A DNA stretch of 64,000 bases from JAOBAU01 sp034667465 (GTDB taxonomy: Bacteria; Acidobacteriota; Thermoanaerobaculia; Gp7-AA8). The notes beneath the pieces were generated by a model that was not told the DNA's origin, searched no databases, and saw nothing but the letters and a program-made list of their open reading frames with translations. Of the stretch, positions 41,364 through 50,418 are shown piece after piece. How positions within the stretch are numbered: position 1 is the first letter of the stretch; every line of letters begins with the position of its first letter. The stretch lies in assembly GCA_034667465.1 (NCBI GenBank), contig JAXDJV010000002.1:372001-436000 (forward strand), written 5' to 3'. Made by a program: the position numbers and the translations under genes.

Positions 41364-44300
41364 ATGCACCGCGCACTCGCCATCTCGCTCATCTTCTTCG
41401 CGCTGCCGCTCGCGGCGGACGAGTTTCGCGTCGATCGCGTGCTCGAGTCGCTGACCGCAACCTATCGACATTCGACGCAGCTCATCGACGGCATCGAAGT
41501 CGTGGGCGGCGAGAAAATCGAGCGCGTTCGCCGCGACGGAACATCCGACGTCGTCTACGAGCACGCGCTGCAGAAAGCGCCGGTGACGATCATGGCTGCG
41601 ACCACGCCGCGCGACCACGCGACGCGCGTTTACCTCGACGTGAACGGCGTCGCGCGGCTGGCGTGGAAGGTCATCGCGTACGAACGTCCGCTCGAACCGT
41701 TCGCCGAGTATTACGACGCCGCGACCGGCGCGCTGCTCCGTCGCGATCCGCTCTTCTGGACCGCGAAGGCGCGCGTGTTCGAATCGAATCCGGTCGTGAA
41801 GCTCAACGATCCGACGCTGCGCGATCAGAACAATGCGGCGAGTGCGGTGCCTGATGCCGCGTACTCGATCGTTGAGCTGGATGACATCGCGCCGACCGGT
41901 CCGCTGGCTGGTCCGTACGTGCAGATCGTCGATACCGAGAATCCGCGTACGCCGCCGGCCGACGCATCGCAATCGCTGATGTTCGATCGGAGCCAGCAGC
42001 AGTTCGAAGAGGTCAACGCCTGGTTTCACATCGATCGTTCGCTGCGCTACATCGAATCGCTCGGCTACAGCGGCGCGCGGCGACTGCTGAATTACTCGCT
42101 GCCGATCGATGCGCATGCGGCGAACGGCACCGACAACTCGTATTACGTGGCCGGCTTTCGCGCGGGTGAGGGCGGGCTGTATTTCGGGGATGGCGGCGTT
42201 GATGACGCCGAGGACTCCGACATCATGACGCACGAGCTCGGGCATGCGATTCAGGACTGGATCGCGCCGGGCACATTCACCGGATCGTCGGCGGGACAAC
42301 CGCGTGCGCTCGGCGAAGGATTCGGCGATTACTGGGCGTTTTCGTCGGGCTTCGAGCAGTCGGTGGCGAGCGGGCGCGACGCGTTCTGTATCGCCGACTG
42401 GGATGCGCGCTGCTTCGGCGACGACTCGTCGCAAAGCTGCGCGTATCCGGACGGCGCGAACTGTCTGCGCCGCGTCGATTCGACGAAGACGATGCGCGAT
42501 TACAACAACGCCGATTCCGCCGGCACCGAACATCGCAACGGCGAGATCTGGTCGTCCGCGCTGCGCGGGATTTTTCTCGCGAACGTCGCGCGCTACGGCG
42601 TCGCGCAGGGAAAGCGAATCACAGACACGCTGACGATCGAAGGAACGTTCGGCGTCCCGCCGAATCCGACCTACGCGACGATGGCGCACAAGCTCCTCGA
42701 CGCCGATCGCGATCTCTACAACTCCGCGAACAGCGCGGTGATCTGCAGCGCGATGCAGCTGCGCGAAATCCTCGCCGTCGGCGGTTGCGATGCGGTGCCG
42801 CGCGGCGAGCTGACGATGTTTCAAAGCGGGCAGCAGGGAATCGCGATCCCCGATCTCGACACGACCGGCATCGCGACCACGCTGAAGATCGAGGACACGC
42901 GCACGGTCGAATCGCTATACGTCGACGTCGACATCGCGCACACCGCACGCGGCGATCTGCAGCTGACGCTCATCGCTCCGGACGGCACGACGGTCGTGCT
43001 GCAACACGCATCGCTCGATCGCACCGCGAACCTGCACGCGACGTTCGGCCTCGACACGCTGCCGGTCGATTCGCTCGACATCTTCCGCGGCCGCTCCGCG
43101 CGCGGCACCTGGAAGCTCGTCGTCGCCGACGTTCGTCCGAAAGATCAGGGAACGCTCCGCTCGTGGGGGCTGGTGATTCGCTTCGCCGGCGACGAGCCAT
43201 CGGCGATCCGTCCCGTGACGAGCCGCGGCCGTCAGACGATCGCAGCCGTCGCGCACGTGACCGGCGTGAACGGAACGACCTTCGTCACCGACGTGCGGCT
43301 CTTCAACCCCTCGCCATTCAGCGCCGCACGTCTGACGCTGGTGTTCACGCCGTCGGGCGCCGACGGAACGAAGTCGTTCGGCGCCGTGAAGCTCTCCGTC
43401 GCGCCACTGCGGCTCGTGCAACTCTCCGACGTCGTCGCGCATATGTTCCGCACGAGCGGTACCGGGCAGCTCGAAATTCAGGGTGACCCCATCACCGCGA
43501 CGAGCCGCACGTACACGGAGAGCGCGAGCGGAACGTACGGCCAGAACATCGGCAGCGTGTCCGCTTCTCCGCGTGAGACGACGGACGCCGGCAGCGCGCC
43601 GCTGACGATCTCGCTCATTACGGTGAACGACGACTTCCGCACGAACGTCGGCCTCGCGGAAATCGGCGGCGGGAGCGGGCTGGCGCGTTTCACGATTCAC
43701 GATGCGAGCGGAGCGATCCTCGACACGATCGATGTACCGGTCGCGCCATTCACGCACGTACAGCTGCCGCTGCTGCGCGCGCGCGGCGAGCTTTACGCGA
43801 AGTTGCAGGCGATCAGCGGCACGGCGATCCTGGCGGGTTACGCGTCGGTCGTCGACAACCGCACCGGCGACGCGACGTACGTACCTGGCGCCGGTGAGCT
43901 GACCGCGGTTCAGGTGACGCTTCCTGCGATCCACGCGACCGGTGCGAACGGCAGCGAGTGGCGTACGGACGTCGCGATCATCAATCCAGGTTCCCAACCC
44001 GCGAACGTCATCGCCACGGTCTCCGGCGGACCGACGATCGCGCTGACCGTCGCGCCTGGAGAAATGCGGCTTCTTCACGACGTCATCGGATCTGTCCCCG
44101 GCCTCAGCGGACTGCACAATTTCGTTGTCGACTCGCAGGGAGCTCCGCTCCTCGTATCCAGCCGCACCTGGACTTCGAATGCCACCGGCTCGTACGGTCA
44201 GTTCATCGCAGCCAGCGCGGCGCTCGCCTATAGCGCGATCGTCACAGGTGTCGACGACAACGACGCCTTTCGCGCGAACATCGGTTTCACCGTCGCCGAG

Positions 44301-44537
44301 GGCCCGACGTTCGTTTACGTCCGCGTCTTCGACGCGGATGACAACCCTCGCGGAACCGGCTCCTTTGTCGTGGACGGAGGCAAGCCGTTGCAGATTCCGC
44401 TGCGGACACTCACCGGCTCGCCGCTCACAAACGGCCGTGTCACCTTCGAAACGGACTCGAATTTGAGGCTCGGTTATGCGTACGCATCTGTGGTCGATAA
44501 TTCGTCATCCGATCCGAGCTTCATTCCTGCACATTAA
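41364..44537 (+). CDS. Secreted M36-type metallopeptidase with P-domain and repeated C-terminal modules
   Basis: The 1057-residue protein has a short signal peptide (Ala-Leu-Ala-Ile-Ser-Leu-Ile-Phe-Phe-Ala-Leu-Pro-Leu-Ala-Ala). A gluzincin domain follows with His290-Glu-Leu-Gly-His294 and the third ligand Glu318 in Gly-Glu-Gly-Phe-Gly-Asp-Tyr, as in fungalysin-type M36 peptidases. A proprotein-convertase P-domain spans about 485-610 (Gly-Asp-Leu-Gln-Leu-Thr-Leu-Ile-Ala-Pro-Asp-Gly-Thr). Residues 620-1057 are modules like those ending the giant DUF11 protein: Val-Thr-Asp-Val-Arg-Leu-Phe-Asn-Pro, Arg-Thr-Asn-Val-Gly-Leu, Ala-Ser-Val-Val-Asp-Asn, final Asp-Pro-Ser-Phe-Ile-Pro-Ala-His. An in-frame GTG at 41349 is an alternative start. 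Likely a secreted protease. Confidence 0.88.
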   Translation: MHRALAISLIFFALPLAADEFRVDRVLESLTATYRHSTQLIDGIEVVGGEKIERVRRDGTSDVVYEHALQKAPVTIMAATTPRDHATRVYLDVNGVARLAWKVIAYERPLEPFAEYYDAATGALLRRDPLFWTAKARVFESNPVVKLNDPTLRDQNNAASAVPDAAYSIVELDDIAPTGPLAGPYVQIVDTENPRTPPADASQSLMFDRSQQQFEEVNAWFHIDRSLRYIESLGYSGARRLLNYSLPIDAHAANGTDNSYYVAGFRAGEGGLYFGDGGVDDAEDSDIMTHELGHAIQDWIAPGTFTGSSAGQPRALGEGFGDYWAFSSGFEQSVASGRDAFCIADWDARCFGDDSSQSCAYPDGANCLRRVDSTKTMRDYNNADSAGTEHRNGEIWSSALRGIFLANVARYGVAQGKRITDTLTIEGTFGVPPNPTYATMAHKLLDADRDLYNSANSAVICSAMQLREILAVGGCDAVPRGELTMFQSGQQGIAIPDLDTTGIATTLKIEDTRTVESLYVDVDIAHTARGDLQLTLIAPDGTTVVLQHASLDRTANLHATFGLDTLPVDSLDIFRGRSARGTWKLVVADVRPKDQGTLRSWGLVIRFAGDEPSAIRPVTSRGRQTIAAVAHVTGVNGTTFVTDVRLFNPSPFSAARLTLVFTPSGADGTKSFGAVKLSVAPLRLVQLSDVVAHMFRTSGTGQLEIQGDPITATSRTYTESASGTYGQNIGSVSASPRETTDAGSAPLTISLITVNDDFRTNVGLAEIGGGSGLARFTIHDASGAILDTIDVPVAPFTHVQLPLLRARGELYAKLQAISGTAILAGYASVVDNRTGDATYVPGAGELTAVQVTLPAIHATGANGSEWRTDVAIINPGSQPANVIATVSGGPTIALTVAPGEMRLLHDVIGSVPGLSGLHNFVVDSQGAPLLVSSRTWTSNATGSYGQFIAASAALAYSAIVTGVDDNDAFRANIGFTVAEGPTFVYVRVFDADDNPRGTGSFVVDGGKPLQIPLRTLTGSPLTNGRVTFETDSNLRLGYAYASVVDNSSSDPSFIPAH

Positions 44538-44608
44538 TTGGAGCTCGGAAAAGCGCACCGAAAACGAAATTTGCGCATACCAGGCGAAATCCTTATCCTT
44601 CGCCGGCC

Positions 44609-45241
44609 ATGTCCGACCCCGTTCTTCCGGAGCCGCAGACCCTCGCCCAGGTACCATTCCGGGTTCTCGAGGAAGTCATCCGGCAACTGCGCAGCACCCG
44701 AAACGACATCATCCGCTTCGGCGTCTGGAACATCCGCAACCTCACCGACGACGAGTTCAACCACACCGACGATCGCAAGCTCCTCGGCTATTTCCGGCAG
44801 GATCTCCTCGAAACGCGCTTCCTCTCGAAAGGACGCCGCATCGACCTCGCGCAGCTCTGGGCGTGGTTCGACGATCAGATGCGCAGCGTCGAGCCGATGC
44901 TCATCGGCACCGAGGAGGTCTTCGTCAACATTCATGACAAAGACCTCGACAAGGTGCGCAAACGGATCGAGGAGATTCAGGCGTTCTTCCCGACGCTGCG
45001 CGGCGACGATCTCGAAGCGTTCAAGCGGGTGAAGTACAAGCTGCGCCGGACGGTCATGCGTCTGACGTACGACCTTCACCACCTCTTCAAGCGGCTCGAA
45101 AAGTATCGGAAGAACCACTTCGGTCCCGGAATCGGCGCGCCGCGTCCGGAACGGATCTCACTCGAAGCGGTCTCCGACATTCCCGAGCCGCCGCCGCTCG
45201 ATGATCACGAGCACGAGCACGAAGACCACGCCGACGCTTAG
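44609..45241 (+). CDS. Conserved hypothetical protein, helical with acidic His-rich tail
   Basis: I do not recognise this 210-residue soluble protein. It is strongly charged and mostly helical, with Phe-Gly-Val-Trp-Asn-Ile-Arg-Asn-Leu-Thr-Asp-Asp-Glu-Phe (about 36-50), Leu-Gly-Tyr-Phe-Arg-Gln-Asp-Leu, and a long Arg/Lys-rich helix (about 110-170) that could form a coiled coil. It ends in a Pro-rich, His/Glu/Asp-rich tail (Asp-His-Glu-His-Glu-His-Glu-Asp-His) that may bind metal. It overlaps the convergent carboxypeptidase-regulatory gene by 4 nt. No ribosome-binding site is obvious. Confidence 0.7.
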   Translation: MSDPVLPEPQTLAQVPFRVLEEVIRQLRSTRNDIIRFGVWNIRNLTDDEFNHTDDRKLLGYFRQDLLETRFLSKGRRIDLAQLWAWFDDQMRSVEPMLIGTEEVFVNIHDKDLDKVRKRIEEIQAFFPTLRGDDLEAFKRVKYKLRRTVMRLTYDLHHLFKRLEKYRKNHFGPGIGAPRPERISLEAVSDIPEPPPLDDHEHEHEDHADA

Positions 45242-48200
45242 ATCTCCACCTGCTGCACGGTTCCTTCACCGACTGAAACGTCGACGCTCGTCAGCACATG
45301 ATCGGCGTTGTCGAGAATCTGCAGCCGGTACATTCCCGGCGCGACATTCGTAACGGTCGTCGCGCCTGGCGACGGATCGATGCTGAAAAGTCCCGAAGGG
45401 TCCATTCCGCGCGGATAAGGGTTGCCGTCGGCGGTGACGAGACGCGCGCGCTGACGTGTCGATGACTTCGACTTCACGACGAGACTGCCGCCGGGCGTGA
45501 GTCCGACCGCCTGTTTGCCGGGCGACGAGATCGTCAACACCTGCGCGGCGTAGCCGGGAGCGAAAACGGTCGCGCGATACGTGCCCGCGGCGAGCGAGAT
45601 CTTCACCTCTTCCGCCGAACCGCCGAAGCGGAAGCTCGGCGTGTAAACGGTGCGTCCCTGCATGTCGACGACCGACACGTAAGCGCTCAGCAGCTGATTG
45701 TTCCGCGCATCGACGACGCGCAGCGTCAGACCGGCGTTCGGCGTCAGCTTGAACTGCAGATCGGACGCGCCGTTGTCGGTCACCGCAACGTCGAGCACCT
45801 GATTGCCGTAACCCTCTTTGTCGGCGACCGCCGTATAGCTGCCGGTCGAAAGCGAATCGACGACGAACCCGCCGTTCGCATCGGTGCCGGCGCCGCGCGT
45901 CATCATCATTCCCATCCCCTGCGATTGCGACGGACGGAGATCGATGTGCGCATCGGCGATCCCTTCGCCGGTTGACGCGTCGACGACGCGGCCGCGCAGC
46001 GACACCACTTTCACGTCGATGTCGAAGTTGCCGGAGCCCTTCACTTCGTAGGTCGTCTGGAACGACACGTTGCGATCGAGATCGTTCACGGCGACGTCGT
46101 ACGGCGCGTCATCGAGGCTGTTCACCGAGTAAGAGCCCGAACCGTCCGCCGTCGTACGCGCGCTGGTCTGCGCGCGGCCGCTGCGCGGGAAGAACGAGAT
46201 CATCGCGCCCGGCAACGGCTGACCGCCGCGCGTCACGCGGCCGCGAATGACCGTGTCGCTGCGGAACTCGAGATCGACCTGCGCGGAAGAGCCGGCGGAG
46301 ACTTCCACCGTCTTCGTCTGCGACGTCTTGCTGCCGCCGAATCCCTGCTGGAGGCGCGCGTTCACGCGCACCGTTCCAGTCGGCGCGCCTTCGATGCGGA
46401 AGTTCCCGCTCGCATCGACGGTCGACGAGCTTCCGCCATTGTTGTTGTTCGCCATCACGACTGCCTGCGCGAGCTCTTTGTCGGTGAGGCCGGTGACGTG
46501 ACCGGAGATGACGCCGCCGGTCTTCAGCACGACGCGCGGCTGACCGCCGGTGACGACGTCGAAGTCGCGAAGGATGCCGTCCGCGTAACCGGTCTTGCCG
46601 GCGGTGAACGTGTAGTGTCCCGGCGCCATCCCCTCGAACGTGAACGCGCCCGACGAATCGGTGCGCGTCGACTTGCCACCGAAGCCGCTGTCGCTCGCCG
46701 ACGATGCGCGGACGCCGACATCGGCTACCGGTGCGCCGCCTTCCGTCACGACGAGACCGGAGACGCGCGTACCGGCGGACAGCTGCGCATCGAGATGCGA
46801 TTCCTTGCCGGACAGCGTGACCGTCTTCGACGTCTGCAGATAGCCGCCGCGCTGGAAGACGAAGGTCTTTTCGCCCGCTTCGAGCGCTTCAATCGTGTAG
46901 TCGCCGTTCGAGTCGGTCGTCGCCGAGCCTTCCGCGGCCGGACCGCCAATGCGCATCGTCCGTCCGGCAACCATGTCCTGGCGCACGGAAACGCCGGCGA
47001 GCGCAGAGCCATCAGGACCGGTCACGTGACCGCTCAGCTTCACGCCGGTATCGAGCGTCACCGTGATGTCGGCGAGCGTTTTTCCTTCCTCGATCGTCAG
47101 ATTCGAGACGCGGCCCGTCGTGTATCCGGGAGCGCTGACGACGAGCTGCGTCTGTCCGGTCGGAACGTTTTCGAGCGTGAACGTCCCGTCGTCATTGCTG
47201 AAAGAGCGCATCGACGGCGGCATCATGATCATCATTCCGCCGCCGCCGCGCGGCGCGGAAACGCCCGCCTGGAACGCCGTGACCGGCGAGCCGGTCGACT
47301 TGTCGGTCACGCGTCCGGAAATTCTGCCGCCGGGCGGGATCTCCAGCAGGACGTCGGTGGCAGGCGCGGTGACCGGACGTACCAGCTGAATGAACTCGTC
47401 GAACTTCGTCGCGTTCAGCATCAGTTGTCCCGGCGCGAGATCGGTGAGGCGGAAGCTGCCGTCGAAACCGCTGGTCGTCGATGACATCGATTCGCCGATG
47501 GCGTTGATCAGCACCCCTTCGATGCCGACGCCGCCGCGGGTGACGCGGCCTGCGATCTCGACGCTCGGCTCGAGCGTCACTTCGATCGGCTTCGTCGCCG
47601 ACGTCACCGCCTGCGAGCGCACCGTCTTCGGCGCAAAGCCGTCGCGCTTGAAACCGAAGTCGTACGATCCTTCCTTCAGCCGGATCGTGAACGTGCCGTC
47701 GGCGCCGGTCTGCACGAGGTCGTCGCCGCGGTCGCGCATGGCACCCATCACGACGCGGCGCATCACCGCGCCGGTGTCGCCCGAAGCCGCTTCATTCGCG
47801 GCGACCGAGGCGCCTGCGACCGGCTTTCCGTTCTGATCGACGACCTTTCCGGTGACGGTCTGGCCGCGCGGAATCGTCAGCACCACTCCCGCTTTCCGCT
47901 CACCCGGCGCCACCCGAAGCGTCGCGCTCTTCGCCGCCGGATAGCCGCGCTTCGCCGCCTCCACCTGCATGTCGGCGTCGGCTTCGGTGCGCAACACGAA
48001 ACGTCCGTCGGGCGCGCTGTAAGGCGCGAGATTTCCCTGGCCGCCCCGCATCGCTCCCATGCCCATGAACCCCGACTCGCGTGTGACCTGCTGCGCGTTG
48101 ACGCGCGCGCCGGAGACAGGACGCTTGTCCTCGTCGATGACCGAGCCGACGATTCGTCCCGACTGCGTCACCACGAAACTCTTCTGGACGTTCTGCGCCG

Positions 48201-49227
48201 GGCTGACCGACGCGCTCGCGTTCGCGCTGCTGTAGCCCGGCCGCGACACGATCAGTTCGTACGAGCCCGGCGCAATCGGCAGCGTGTAGTTTCCTTTCGC
48301 ATCCGTCAGTCCGCTGGCGATCTCGCTGCCGCGCATACGCATCCCGCCGAGCATCGCGACGACCTGAGCGCCGGCGATCGGCACTGCCGACTTCGCATCG
48401 CGCACCATTCCGGTGATCGTCGCCCCCTTCGCGGTTTTGATGACGAGCGCGCCGTCGGCTTTCACGCGCGATCCGCTGCGCGTCGCCGTTCGTGCTTCGA
48501 TCTTTTCCCACCTCTTCGGCGCATGCGCGATCGTGAACGTGCCGTCGTCCGCCGACGTCGCCAGCGGGTAGTCGTCGACGTAGATCGTCGCGTTCGCAAG
48601 CGGCGACTTTCCGTCATCGCCGACAACCTTTCCGGTGAGTGCGACGCCCGCGTCCAATACGCGATCGAGCTTCTTCTTCTCGTTCGGCATCACTGCCGCG
48701 TCGTCCGCGAACGCAAAGTCGGGGTGGTAGACGAACATCCGGGAGCCCCACTTCTGCGGATCGGGCATCGAGTACTTCCCGTTCGCATCGGTCGTCGTGA
48801 TGAACGTGTTCCACGCCACCGTCGCTCCGGCCAGCGGTTTCCCGTTCGCCGTGATCGTTCCCGTTCGCGTCGCCGCGGCGACGAGCGCAACCGCGCCGAG
48901 CTCCTCGTCTGATGCGATGCGCAGCGTATCCGGCGCGTAGCCGTCCGCTTCGATGCGCACTTCGATCACCGGGATCTTCGGCGTTTCGAGCGAGAAGGCT
49001 CCTTTCGCGTTGGTCGTCGTACTGGCGATCAGCACCGGCTGCGGCGTTTTCGAAACGAGCCGCGCGACGCGCGACGCCGTCGTCTCCGGCGCGAAGACGC
49101 TCACGCGTGCGCCGGCGACCGGCTGTCCGTCAACATTGATTACGGCGCCGGTGATTGCCGGAAACGCCGTTGCGGCAAAGAGGACGAAAGCAAACGCAGA
49201 GAAGCCGAGGATCCGAAGTGCGCGCAT
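45238..49227 (-). CDS. Large exported protein of carboxypeptidase-regulatory-like repeats
   Basis: The 1329-residue protein has a signal peptide (Ile-Leu-Gly-Phe-Ser-Ala-Phe-Ala-Phe-Val-Leu-Phe-Ala-Ala-Thr-Ala) followed by about 14 CarboxypepD_reg beta-sandwich repeats. Each opens with Gly-x-Val-x-x-x-x-Gly-x-Pro-Val/Leu-Ala-Gly-Ala and closes with a Gly-x-Tyr-x-Leu/Phe strand. Unlike SusC/TonB receptors with this domain, there is no plug or barrel, so it is probably a surface or periplasmic stalk or binding protein. ATG 49227 is chosen because GGAG lies 8 nt upstream; ATG 49239 has no ribosome-binding site. Its stop overlaps the convergent 44609 gene by 4 nt. Confidence 0.88.
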   Translation of the reverse strand: MRALRILGFSAFAFVLFAATAFPAITGAVINVDGQPVAGARVSVFAPETTASRVARLVSKTPQPVLIASTTTNAKGAFSLETPKIPVIEVRIEADGYAPDTLRIASDEELGAVALVAAATRTGTITANGKPLAGATVAWNTFITTTDANGKYSMPDPQKWGSRMFVYHPDFAFADDAAVMPNEKKKLDRVLDAGVALTGKVVGDDGKSPLANATIYVDDYPLATSADDGTFTIAHAPKRWEKIEARTATRSGSRVKADGALVIKTAKGATITGMVRDAKSAVPIAGAQVVAMLGGMRMRGSEIASGLTDAKGNYTLPIAPGSYELIVSRPGYSSANASASVSPAQNVQKSFVVTQSGRIVGSVIDEDKRPVSGARVNAQQVTRESGFMGMGAMRGGQGNLAPYSAPDGRFVLRTEADADMQVEAAKRGYPAAKSATLRVAPGERKAGVVLTIPRGQTVTGKVVDQNGKPVAGASVAANEAASGDTGAVMRRVVMGAMRDRGDDLVQTGADGTFTIRLKEGSYDFGFKRDGFAPKTVRSQAVTSATKPIEVTLEPSVEIAGRVTRGGVGIEGVLINAIGESMSSTTSGFDGSFRLTDLAPGQLMLNATKFDEFIQLVRPVTAPATDVLLEIPPGGRISGRVTDKSTGSPVTAFQAGVSAPRGGGGMMIMMPPSMRSFSNDDGTFTLENVPTGQTQLVVSAPGYTTGRVSNLTIEEGKTLADITVTLDTGVKLSGHVTGPDGSALAGVSVRQDMVAGRTMRIGGPAAEGSATTDSNGDYTIEALEAGEKTFVFQRGGYLQTSKTVTLSGKESHLDAQLSAGTRVSGLVVTEGGAPVADVGVRASSASDSGFGGKSTRTDSSGAFTFEGMAPGHYTFTAGKTGYADGILRDFDVVTGGQPRVVLKTGGVISGHVTGLTDKELAQAVVMANNNNGGSSSTVDASGNFRIEGAPTGTVRVNARLQQGFGGSKTSQTKTVEVSAGSSAQVDLEFRSDTVIRGRVTRGGQPLPGAMISFFPRSGRAQTSARTTADGSGSYSVNSLDDAPYDVAVNDLDRNVSFQTTYEVKGSGNFDIDVKVVSLRGRVVDASTGEGIADAHIDLRPSQSQGMGMMMTRGAGTDANGGFVVDSLSTGSYTAVADKEGYGNQVLDVAVTDNGASDLQFKLTPNAGLTLRVVDARNNQLLSAYVSVVDMQGRTVYTPSFRFGGSAEEVKISLAAGTYRATVFAPGYAAQVLTISSPGKQAVGLTPGGSLVVKSKSSTRQRARLVTADGNPYPRGMDPSGLFSIDPSPGATTVTNVAPGMYRLQILDNADHVLTSVDVSVGEGTVQQVEI

Positions 49228-49332
49228 ACGAAGCTCCATTCAGTCGCGGTGTCTCGCGACGGATACGACGGCGACGACCATTTGCGTAATTAGACGGAGA
49301 ATGACGCGCCGGGTTTCCCTGTTGCCGCCGCC

Positions 49333-50193
49333 ATGCCGCGACTCCGCCGGAAGCCGGTCGATCCGGAAGTATTGCACGCCCGCCTGGACCGGCTGGTGAC
49401 GACGTTCGACGTCTCCACGATCTCGCCCGATCCGCTCGAGCTCGCTCGAAGATTCGACGATCCGCTCGATCAGGAAGTGGCCGGCATCATCGCCGCGGCG
49501 TTCGCATACGGCCGCGCCGAAACGATCGTCGCGAACATCGGCGCGGTGCTGGCGCGCATGCGTCCGTCGCCGCATCGTTATCTCCTGACGTTCGATCGAG
49601 CGGAAGCGCAGAAGCGTTTCGCCGGCTTCGCACATCGCTTTCACAAAACGCGGGAGCTCGTCGATCTCCTCGAACGGCTTGCCGGCGCGATCGCAACGCA
49701 TGGTTCGATCGGTGAGCTCTTTCGCGCCTCGTACGATGCGCGCGATGCCGACATCGGTCCGTCGCTGGCGCGTTTCGTTCGCGCGCTCATCGGTCCGCGC
49801 CGCACTCCCGCGCTCGATTACCTGCTGACGTCACCCGACAACGGCAGCGCCTGCAAGCGGATGAATCTCTATCTCCGCTGGATGGTGCGCCGCACTTCGC
49901 CCGATCTCGGACTCTGGACGTTCGTCGATCCGTCGAAGCTCGTGATGCCGGTCGACACGCACATCCATCGCATCGCCACCTTCCTCGGCCTGAACGATCG
50001 CAAGTCGATGGACTGGAAAACCGCGCGGCGGCTGACCGATCGTCTCAGCCGCTTCGACGCCAGCGATCCGGTGCGCTACGACTTCGCACTTTGCCGCCTC
50101 GGCATCCTCGATCTCTGCAGCCGTACGCGACGCAAAGAGAACTGCGATGTCTGCATGCTGCGGGATGTCTGTCGCTTCCCGGTCGAGGCATGA
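49333..50193 (+). CDS. TIGR02757 family protein
   Basis: The 286-residue protein matches the TIGR02757/DUF2400 family of unknown function. It has an Ala-Ala-Ala-Phe-Ala-Tyr-Gly-Arg-Ala motif near 54-62, Met-Asn-Leu-Tyr-Leu-Arg-Trp-Met-Val-Arg, Val-Asp-Thr-His-Ile-His-Arg-Ile-Ala near 213-221, and a four-cysteine C-terminal cluster (Cys-Arg-Leu-Gly, Asp-Leu-Cys-Ser, Cys-Asp-Val-Cys, Asp-Val-Cys). The cysteines and helical layout suggest a helix-hairpin-helix, iron-sulfur-type DNA glycosylase relative, but that is inference. Its stop TGA lies at the start of a palindromic repeat. Confidence 0.87.
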   Translation: MPRLRRKPVDPEVLHARLDRLVTTFDVSTISPDPLELARRFDDPLDQEVAGIIAAAFAYGRAETIVANIGAVLARMRPSPHRYLLTFDRAEAQKRFAGFAHRFHKTRELVDLLERLAGAIATHGSIGELFRASYDARDADIGPSLARFVRALIGPRRTPALDYLLTSPDNGSACKRMNLYLRWMVRRTSPDLGLWTFVDPSKLVMPVDTHIHRIATFLGLNDRKSMDWKTARRLTDRLSRFDASDPVRYDFALCRLGILDLCSRTRRKENCDVCMLRDVCRFPVEA

Positions 50194-50270
50194 GTAATGA
50201 GGCATGAGTAACGAGTCGCTTCGCGTCAGCCTGCTTTTACTCATGCCTCGTACCTCATGCCTCATGCCTC
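50185..50270. repeat. Imperfect palindrome, ATGAGGCATGAG family
   Basis: GAGGCATGAGTAATGAGGCA on the left and TGCCTCATGCCTC-type units on the right flank a GC-rich loop. Second copy of the family at 7312-7376. It supplies the stop codon of the TIGR02757 gene. Confidence 0.85.
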
Positions 50271-50418
50271 CCTTCAATAAACCGCGTCCTTTATCCAACG
50301 ATTTGGACAACTCGCTGCGCGCGCCGTAAGCTCGACGCCAGCGCATCCTCACTGTTTCAATGAGTTAGGGTGTTTGCGGGCGCGGCACCGGCGTTGAATC
50401 GCTCGATTCGGCGCGGCG

